From Candidatus Cloacimonas sp. 4484_140 (GTDB taxonomy: Bacteria > Cloacimonadota > Cloacimonadia > JGIOTU-2), in the NCBI GenBank assembly GCA_002049945.1, contig MVCT01000005.1, positions 1 to 21,516 on the forward strand: DNA of 21,516 nucleotides, given 5' to 3'. Position numbers and translations under genes: made by a program. The notes under the pieces were generated by a model. The model was not told the origin of the DNA. It searched no databases and was given only the letters and a program-made list of their open reading frames with translations. Below, one piece after another: positions 1 through 4,776 of the stretch (position 1 is the stretch's first letter; each line of letters opens with the position of its first letter).

Positions 1-666
1 AAACTCGGCTCCATGTACACCTACGAAGGCGATTACCCCGATGCAAACAAGATAATTTCGCTGAACATGAACACGCTTCCTGCTCTGTGTGGTGATGTGT
101 CAAAGCAGGTGAAATTTTCCTATAATGGAACTAATTATACGATCAAATATACGTACAATAAAAACATTGTGAACTTCCTTAACACCTATCCGCATACTTC
201 ATACCCGATTTATTTTAATACCCCCCTGATGAATGAATCTTATGCTTCGCTGGTCGAACAACTTAAACCGATCCTGGCCGGGAAAACAAAATCTGAAGCC
301 CTTAACATCCTGCTGCGTTTTGTCCAAACTGCCTTTGAGTATAAAACCGATCAACAGCAATTTGGCAAAGAGAAATGTCTGTTTGCTGAAGAAACACTTT
401 ACTATCCCTATTGTGACTGCGAAGATAGATCTGTTATTTTTGCCTATCTTGTGAAAAAGCTTCTTGGTCTTGAAGTGATAGGTTTGGATTATCCCGGGCA
501 TATTGCTACCGCAGTAAAGATTGATAATGTGCCCGGAGATTATGTTTTTGTGAATGGGAAAAAATATCTAATATGCGATCCCACCTATATCAATGCAAAT
601 ATCGGCGTTAGCATGCCCCGTTATAAAAATGTAAAACCGGAGATTGTTCAGATTTCGCAGAAATGA
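1..666 (+). CDS. Transglutaminase-like protein, 5' truncated by the window edge
   Basis: The reading frame is open from base 1, so this is the C-terminal part of a longer protein; the first ATG inside the window is at 13 and need not be the start. Numbering from that ATG, the sequence shows a Cys-His-Asp series expected of the transglutaminase-like (papain-fold) superfamily: CDCEDRS (C134/C136), GHIATAV (H163) and ICDPTY (D189). A helical stretch before the cysteine (about residues 75-110) and the tyrosine-rich strand pattern fit that fold. The family includes proteases, amidases and cross-linking enzymes, so the reaction cannot be named from sequence alone. No membrane segment is visible in this portion. 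The gene is followed by a 1.5 kb repeat-rich region without a clear terminator. The fold assignment is fairly safe; the catalytic role is inferred from the three motifs only. Confidence 0.72.
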   Translation, partial: KLGSMYTYEGDYPDANKIISLNMNTLPALCGDVSKQVKFSYNGTNYTIKYTYNKNIVNFLNTYPHTSYPIYFNTPLMNESYASLVEQLKPILAGKTKSEALNILLRFVQTAFEYKTDQQQFGKEKCLFAEETLYYPYCDCEDRSVIFAYLVKKLLGLEVIGLDYPGHIATAVKIDNVPGDYVFVNGKKYLICDPTYINANIGVSMPRYKNVKPEIVQISQK

Positions 667-700
667 TCTTCTGAAATTGTTATAATATAATCTTGTAGCA

Positions 701-766
701 GCTGAACATGTTCAGCGAATATAAACCCTAAAACCTTGCGAGCGGTCACCGACCTTCGCAACGGTT
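701..766. repeat. Two short palindromes after the transglutaminase-like gene
   Basis: Bases 701-716 form a perfect 16-bp palindrome, GCTGAACATGTTCAGC. Bases 732-766 form a second hairpin with arms AACC-TTGCGA and TCGCAA-c-GGTT (one bulged C) around a 15-nt loop. Neither is followed by a T-run, so they do not look like intrinsic terminators. They resemble short dispersed palindromic repeats and mark the left edge of the repeat island. Confidence 0.45.
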
Positions 767-829
767 AATCCTCAAAGTTGACAGGATGTGTGAAAACAGT
801 GAATGGGTGAAAAATTCATTAATTATGCA

Positions 830-930
830 TGACAAGAACGAATAGATTCTTCGATCCGTCTCCGTTACACTTCAGTCTTCACTTCGTTACGTCCAGACAG
901 GACGCCGTGACAGGCAAGCTCAGAGTGACA
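830..930 (-). repeat. Dispersed repeat, family R1 with an R2 unit nested in it (inverted copy)
   Basis: Read on the minus strand this begins TGTCACTCTGAGC and ends CGAAGAATCTATTC, the same ends as the R1 repeats at 952 and 1634. Between those ends lies a block containing CCTGTCACGGCGT and GAACGAAGTGAAGAC-like sequence that resembles the R2 unit at 1125-1155. The copy therefore looks like R2 sequence nested in R1. It has no transposase and no convincing coding potential. Confidence 0.6.
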
Positions 931-951
931 AGTTTTTTTCCTTTAATAAAA

Positions 952-1081
952 TTGTCATTCTTGAGCGGAATGAAATGTAGCGAAGAATCTATTTACTCTT
1001 GCTGTGAGGAACAAAATTTAGATTATAATCCGTTTAGAACGAATAGACTCTTCTCCGCCAGCTGGCTGATCAGGGTGACAA
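952..1081 (+). repeat. Dispersed repeat R1, about 130 bp with imperfect inverted ends
   Basis: The left end (952-994) matches the copy at 1634-1676 at 39 of 43 positions. The right end, read on the minus strand, starts TTGTCACCCTGA and contains GAAGAGTCTATT, which mirrors TTGTCATTCTTGA and GAAGAATCTATT at the left end. The unit is thus an imperfect inverted repeat bounded by TTGTCA and TGACAA, similar in shape to a miniature non-autonomous element. The interior (about 1000-1040) is AT-rich and has no recognisable gene. Confidence 0.6.
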
Positions 1082-1124
1082 TTGTTTTTTATTTTTTAGT
1101 TTTTTGTTTCGACACATCCTCTTG

Positions 1125-1155
1125 CCTGTCACGGCGTAATGAAATGAAGACGGAA
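1125..1155 (+). repeat. Dispersed repeat R2
   Basis: This 31-nt unit contains CTGTCACGGCGTAATGAAAT and a GAAGACGGAA tail. It matches bases 4842-4872, inside the serine hydrolase gene, at 29 of 31 positions, and a more diverged copy is at 3309-3337. Its plus-strand reading encodes LSRRNEMKTE. Confidence 0.65.
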
Positions 1156-1186
1156 GAGGATTCCCCGACTTATAGATGATGATGTG

Positions 1187-1495
1187 TTATTTTGTGTTGA
1201 TCTTGATTATCTTATCATTACTTATGAGAATATCTTTTCCTTTCTTATTTTCTAGTAGTAACCAGTCTTCATTGACCGATTTGATCATTCCCGTTTCTGT
1301 GCTCGACATTGAATCAATTGAAAGATAATAAATTTTGACCTCTCTGCCCGTAAGATTTTTCAATAAAGATATATCCATTGGTAACCTGTCCTTTGATTTT
1401 TTTCTTATAAAGTATCGAAATAATTTCTTTTTCTTGTTCTGTTGAGAAATAACTATTAAAATTACAATAATAGACGTAAAAAGAGAACTTTCCAT
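1187..1495 (-). CDS. Small membrane-anchored protein with a C-terminal small beta-barrel-like region
   Basis: The 102-residue product has one hydrophobic N-terminal segment (about residues 5-18, LFTSIIVILIVI), then a strongly basic stretch (KKKK, RKKSKDR, residues 21-37), then a region from about residue 42 rich in alternating strands (LTGREVKIYYL, TETGMIKSV, EDWLLLE, KDILISNDKIIKI) that looks like a small SH3/Sm-type barrel. I do not recognise a named family. The frame stays open upstream to 1627, but I chose ATG 1495 because AGGAG lies 4-5 nt before it, while the upstream ATGs have no usable ribosome site and the extension consists partly of R1 repeat flank. A TTGACA box at 1555-1550 could serve as -35 with a weak -10. 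It stands alone on the minus strand within a repeat island. The gene call is fairly good; function is unknown. Confidence 0.68.
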   Translation of the reverse strand: MESSLFTSIIVILIVISQQNKKKKLFRYFIRKKSKDRLPMDISLLKNLTGREVKIYYLSIDSMSSTETGMIKSVNEDWLLLENKKGKDILISNDKIIKINTK

Positions 1496-1633
1496 AGAAC
1501 TCCTGATTTTATTAACTTCAATTTCTCTTAATTTTTTACTCTGCATCCTGTCAAGCAAATTGATTTTCTTTGATATACGGCAACACTCAAAAATGGGAAA
1601 CGGAGAACGCAAGATAATTCTACACAAAAAACG

Positions 1634-1676
1634 TTGTCATTCTCGAACGGAATGAAATGAAGTGAAGAATCTATTT
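1634..1676 (+). repeat. Dispersed repeat R1, short copy
   Basis: This copy begins TTGTCATTCTCGAACGGAAT and ends GAAGAATCTATTT, matching 952-994 at 39 of 43 positions. It sits just upstream of the minus-strand small gene. Confidence 0.65.
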
Positions 1677-1699
1677 TTGCTGGGATAAAGCAAATATAG

Positions 1700-1773
1700 A
1701 CTTGAGACATGTCGAAGAGCATGTCTTAAGTTGAAAAATGGAAATTACTTATCACAAGCTCTTCGACTTGTGA
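1700..1773. repeat. Two adjacent hairpins with complementary loops
   Basis: Hairpin 1 (1700-1731) has arms ACTTGAGACATG and CATGTCTTAAGT (11 of 12 pair) around the loop TCGAAGAG. Hairpin 2 (1752-1773) has perfect 7-bp arms TCACAAG and CTTGTGA around the loop CTCTTCGA. The two loops are exact reverse complements, so the hairpins are inverted copies of one unit whose stems differ by compensating changes (CATG/CATG against CAAG/CTTG). No gene covers this stretch. Confidence 0.6.
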
Positions 1774-1810
1774 CAAGGTAATTCTATTGAAAATTATAAA
1801 ATGAAAAATT

Positions 1811-1875
1811 CCTCTGCTTGTCACGGCGTCTTGTCGGGGCGTGTCCAGCTGGCGGATATTTCGCCGGGTTAGTTG
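1811..1875 (+). repeat. R2-related repeat fragment with a GC-rich hairpin
   Basis: The stretch holds CTCTGCTTGTCACGGCGTC, close to the R2 head at 3303-3320, then CCAGCTGGCGGA (1845-1856), which is found inverted and exact at 1054-1065 inside the 952-1081 repeat. GGCG and CGCC at 1851-1866 can close a small hairpin. It appears to be a mosaic of pieces from other repeats in the island. Confidence 0.45.
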
Positions 1876-1964
1876 CTGTATTATAAAAACCCAACCCCAA
1901 GCACTAACTTTTTTAACGGTTTATTAAATTGCAATCGAGAAACGTGATAAGCTCGACTAATCAA

Positions 1965-2028
1965 AGCTGGATTCCCGATACCCAATCAAGTTGGGCACGG
2001 TCGGGAATGACAGCTGTTTTTTATTTTA
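1965..2028 (+). repeat. GGATTCCCGA / TCGGGAATGACAG palindromic repeat with T-rich tail
   Basis: The arms AGCTG-g-ATTCCCGA (1965-1978) and TCGGGAAT-ga-CAGCT (2001-2015) pair around an inner ACCCAAT/GTTGGG-type stem, and the right arm is followed by GTTTTTTATTTTA. A related unit is at 15278-15320. By shape it could terminate transcription, but no gene ends nearby on the plus strand, so I call it a dispersed repeat. The rest of 2029-2160 is AT-rich with nothing recognisable. Confidence 0.55.
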
Positions 2029-2165
2029 CCGAAAGATTTCCAAAATGAAATCGAATAGTAATTTTCAAAATTAAATATTACGCTATCCCTTTATTCATAA
2101 GACTCTACAGAAAATGTATGCCCAAATTTTCGGAGTATCCCTAAAATATTTTCAACGTGCAAAGA

Positions 2166-2195
2166 TTGACAAGAGTTGAGGTGGGCAAATTAAAC
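2166..2195 (+). promoter_or_regulatory. Candidate promoter for the GT9 gene (TTGACA, 18 nt, TTAAAC)
   Basis: A perfect TTGACA lies at 2166-2171 and a weak -10 TTAAAC at 2190-2195. This would start transcription within a few bases of the ATG at 2204, so the mRNA could be leaderless. The only GGAG-like sequence, GAGGTGG at 2178, is about 19 nt from the ATG and too far to act as a normal ribosome site. Confidence 0.42.
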
Positions 2196-2203
2196 TTTTC
2201 TCT

Positions 2204-3184
2204 ATGAAAGTGCTTTTTATTCGGTTCAGTTCTCTCGGAGATGTGCTGCTCACCACTCCGATAATTCGTACTTTTTGCACACATTTCCAAAATGCCGAAA
2301 TTCACTTTCTTACAAAAAAACAGTTTGCTCCTCTTCTGGAATATAATCCATTTATTGACACCCTCATCAGCTTTGATTCCGAGAATGAATCGATGCTTCA
2401 GCTTATAATTCGTCTGCAAAAGGAGCACTACACACACATCATAGATTTGCATGACAAATTGCGTTCTGCTCTGATCAAACGCTTTGTGCGGGGGAAAGTT
2501 TTTACTTATAAAAAGAAGCATAACTATAGAAAAAAATTGCTGAAGGATCATGAACTGAAACCGATATCTTCTACTGTGGATCTCTATGCTTCGGTGCTGG
2601 AGAAGTTCGCTCTTTCGCTCGATGAAAAGAAGCTCGACTTTTTTCTTCCGGAAAATGAAGAAGCTATAGCAGCATCTTTTCTATCGTCTGATAAAAAAAT
2701 AATTGTAACGATCTCACCTGGCACTTCATGGCATACAAAGCAATATCCTACCGAGTATTATAAAAAGTTAATTCGGAATCTTTTAGATAATCACGATGTC
2801 AAAATTGTACTCCTCGGAACAGAGCAAGAGAAAAATTTGACAACGGAACTTGCTGCTGTATCAGAAACCAAAATTCTAAATCTTTGTGGCAGGATATCTT
2901 TGATAGAATCAGCAGTAATAATTAAACATTCAGACCTCTTCATAAGTGGAGATTGCGGACCCATGCACATTGCTGCTGCCTTCGAAGTTCCTCAAATTGC
3001 AATTTTTGGACCGACACATCCGAAACTTGGTTTTGCTCCTCTTAATCCAAATGCAAAAGTGCTCACTCTTGATCTTGATTGCAGTCCGTGCACTCTTCAT
3101 GGCAATAAGCAATGCCCAAAAAGCCACTTCAAATGTATGATGAATCTCTCCCCAGATATGGTAATTAGTGAATTATCTCTTTAA
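2204..3184 (+). CDS. Glycosyltransferase family 9, ADP-heptose:LPS heptosyltransferase-like
   Basis: The 326-residue protein has the GT9 layout. The N-terminus MKVLFIRFSSLGDVLLTTPI is the acceptor-side Rossmann signature of RfaC/RfaF/WaaQ-type enzymes. SPGTSWHTKQYP (about residues 173-184) opens the donor-binding half, and SGDCGPMHIAAA plus IAIFGPTHP (about 248-273) form the donor-site region. The C-terminus has the four-cysteine pattern CSPC...C.....CM seen in many family members. These enzymes transfer heptose from an ADP-heptose donor to inner-core LPS on the cytoplasmic face of the inner membrane. The true acceptor and sugar are not certain in this lineage. It is the first gene of a possible envelope set with the LpxL-like gene at 3858, although a 190-nt gap with repeats separates it from the next gene. 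No Shine-Dalgarno precedes the ATG. Confidence 0.88.
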   Translation: MKVLFIRFSSLGDVLLTTPIIRTFCTHFQNAEIHFLTKKQFAPLLEYNPFIDTLISFDSENESMLQLIIRLQKEHYTHIIDLHDKLRSALIKRFVRGKVFTYKKKHNYRKKLLKDHELKPISSTVDLYASVLEKFALSLDEKKLDFFLPENEEAIAASFLSSDKKIIVTISPGTSWHTKQYPTEYYKKLIRNLLDNHDVKIVLLGTEQEKNLTTELAAVSETKILNLCGRISLIESAVIIKHSDLFISGDCGPMHIAAAFEVPQIAIFGPTHPKLGFAPLNPNAKVLTLDLDCSPCTLHGNKQCPKSHFKCMMNLSPDMVISELSL

Positions 3185-3210
3185 AAGAAGAATATAATAA
3201 AATGATCAAA

Positions 3211-3350
3211 CCACGGAATGCACAGAGAAATATGAAAAATCTTCAGGATGCCGGTTGCACAAATAAATATTTTATGAATCATTCATCACTCCCCTCTGTG
3301 TTCTCTGCTTGTCTCGGCGTAATGTAATGAAGACGGATGATCTCTGTGGT
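3211..3350 (+). repeat. Repeat cluster upstream of the dCMP deaminase gene (R2 copy and CTCTGTG inverted pieces)
   Basis: Bases 3211-3228 (CCACGGAATGCACAGAGA) are partly mirrored by TCTGTGTTCTCTG at 3295-3307 and TCTCTGTGGT at 3341-3350. Between the latter two lies a diverged R2 copy at 3309-3337 (TTGTCTCGGCGTAATG followed by TAATGAAGACGGA). The dCMP deaminase frame runs open into this repeat from 3337, but the ribosome site is downstream of it. Confidence 0.5.
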
Positions 3351-3375
3351 AAAAAATCAATTTAAAAGGAGACCA

Positions 3376-3858
3376 ATGAAAACCGAACGACCTCTTTGGA
3401 ATGAATATTTTATGAAAATCGCAGAACTCGTTGCTTCTCGCTCTACTTGCCTTCGAAGAAAAGTTGGTGCAATAATAGTGCGCGAAAATCAGATACTTTC
3501 TACCGGATACAACGGAGCACCGAAAAGAGTTCCTCACTGCGCAGATGTTGGCTGCCTGAGAGAAAAATTGAATGTGCCTGCCGGTGAGCGTCATGAATTA
3601 TGCCGCGGAATACACGCTGAGCAGAATGCGATCATTCAGGCGGCGGTTAACGGTGTGTCGGTCAAAGGCGGTACTATATACTGCACACATCAGCCATGTT
3701 CCATCTGTGCAAAAATGATCGTTAATGCCGAGATAAAAAATGTTTATTTTGCCGACCCCTATCCTGACAAACTCGCAGAAAGCATGTTCTCCGATGCAGG
3801 TGTGAATGTTATTCTCATGGATATGAGCGCAAAAGATCATCTAAAAAAATTACTGTAA
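3376..3858 (+). CDS. dCMP deaminase family protein (ComEB-like)
   Basis: The enzyme is expected to deaminate dCMP to dUMP in the cytoplasm, feeding thymidylate synthesis. The 160-residue product carries the zinc cytidine/deoxycytidylate deaminase signature: HAEQNAI (H80, catalytic E82) and PCSIC (C108, C111), with SRSTCLRRKVGAIIV near the N-terminus and STGYNGAP at 42-49, both typical of dCMP deaminases. C56, C60 and C76 lie in the insert where this subfamily often carries a second metal-binding site. I chose ATG 3376 because AAAAGGAG precedes it by 4-5 nt; the frame is open back to 3337, but that part is an R2 repeat. The stop overlaps the next gene's ATG by one base (TAATG), so it is likely translationally coupled to the LpxL-like gene. 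Length matches the family. Confidence 0.92.
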   Translation: MKTERPLWNEYFMKIAELVASRSTCLRRKVGAIIVRENQILSTGYNGAPKRVPHCADVGCLREKLNVPAGERHELCRGIHAEQNAIIQAAVNGVSVKGGTIYCTHQPCSICAKMIVNAEIKNVYFADPYPDKLAESMFSDAGVNVILMDMSAKDHLKKLL

Positions 3859-4727
3859 TGTTTGTTTACTTTATAGAAACGCTACTCTTCAGAACTTTAT
3901 TCCAGATAATAAATCTCTTCTCCCTTCACGCTGCACGCCGTATTGGTCGAACACTTGGGCTGCTAAACTTTCATGTAGTCAAAGTGCGATGTGCTGTTGT
4001 AAAAAGACAGTTGAAAGAAGCATTCCCTTCAAAATCCGATAAAGATATCTATAACCTGACCCGGGAGATAAATATCTCCTTCGGTTATGTTGCTGTAGAA
4101 TTCTGCTGGTTTTCTCCGAGGCGGCTGGAAACATTTGAGCAATTCATAAGATTTAACGGATTGGAGAATTTGAATGAAGCGCTTTCTCATAATAAAGGAT
4201 GCATAGTTTTTACAGGACATTTTGGTAATTGGGAACTGGCTGCGCAGCTTCTCGGGAATCTCACAAAAAAAGTTTATGCTATTGCAAAAAAACAGAAAAA
4301 TCCTTTCTTCGATGATTTTGTGAATAACCTGCGCGAATCAAACTTTGTACATCTAATTCCAATGAAGATCGCTCTTCGGGGAATCGTTACTGCGATCAAA
4401 GAAAATAAAGTAATACTTATGCTCGGTGATCAGAGCGCAGGAAAAAGTGGTGTAAGGGCTCAGTTCTTCGAAATGCCCGCATCCACCAATCCTGGAACTG
4501 CAAAGATCGCCTTAAAATATCATGTTCCCGTAGTTTTTGCAGTTTGCTACCGCTTGCATAATGGCACTTTCGTAATACAGTTTGAAAAGCCCATTTATCC
4601 AAAAGTAACAACTTCCTTTGATGATGCGGTAAATGAATACACCCGGTTATTCACCCATAAACTTGAAGCATGGGTCAAAAAATTTCCGCAGCAGTGGTTC
4701 TGGTTTCACAGGCGGTGGAAAGTATGA
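3858..4727 (+). CDS. Lysophospholipid acyltransferase family protein (LpxL/HtrB-like)
   Basis: The 289-residue protein matches the LpxL/LpxM/HtrB family that adds secondary acyl chains to lipid A precursors at the inner membrane. A hydrophobic N-terminal segment (about 1-22) would anchor it. The catalytic HxxxxE motif is HFGNWE (H121, E126), followed by LMLGDQSAGKSGV and MPASTNPGTAKIAL in the region that holds the second family block. The C-terminal PQQWFWFHRRWK is a hallmark of the family. Its start overlaps the dCMP deaminase stop by one base. Together with the GT9 gene upstream it argues for an LPS-containing outer membrane. Which acyl chain and position it uses cannot be told from sequence, so I give no lpx symbol. 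Confidence 0.9.
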   Translation: MFVYFIETLLFRTLFQIINLFSLHAARRIGRTLGLLNFHVVKVRCAVVKRQLKEAFPSKSDKDIYNLTREINISFGYVAVEFCWFSPRRLETFEQFIRFNGLENLNEALSHNKGCIVFTGHFGNWELAAQLLGNLTKKVYAIAKKQKNPFFDDFVNNLRESNFVHLIPMKIALRGIVTAIKENKVILMLGDQSAGKSGVRAQFFEMPASTNPGTAKIALKYHVPVVFAVCYRLHNGTFVIQFEKPIYPKVTTSFDDAVNEYTRLFTHKLEAWVKKFPQQWFWFHRRWKV

Positions 4728-4776
4728 GTGCTAATTCAATTAGGATTAAAAAAATAATGGCATAAAAGGAGAATCT

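Noticed and set aside
732..770. tRNA-like fold
   Set aside because: The hairpin lacks a T-loop GGTTCGA-type sequence, anticodon arm and acceptor stem; it is just a short palindrome.
829..1179. Open frame of 116 codons on the plus strand
   Set aside because: It is made up almost entirely of R1 and R2 repeat sequence, has no ribosome site, and its only recognisable stretch (LSRRNEMKTE) is the repeat reading.
1496..1627. N-terminal extension of the small minus-strand gene
   Set aside because: The upstream ATGs lack usable ribosome sites, and the strong AGGAG is placed for the ATG at 1495.
1528..1722. Open frame of 64 codons on the minus strand
   Set aside because: It overlaps the R1 repeat and the upstream part of the small gene, with no ribosome site and no recognisable protein pattern.
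2141..2551. 136-codon minus-strand frame opposite the GT9 gene
   Set aside because: It lies antisense to a strongly conserved gene and shows no domain, ribosome site or signal of its own.
3337..3375. Earlier start for the dCMP deaminase
   Set aside because: The extra 13 codons lie at the edge of an R2 repeat; AAAAGGAG sits right before ATG 3376 and the family length fits the shorter form.
4741..4770. Terminator between the acyltransferase and hydrolase genes
   Set aside because: CTAATT and AATTAG are separated by one base and cannot form a loop; the A-run is on the wrong strand for the plus-strand genes.
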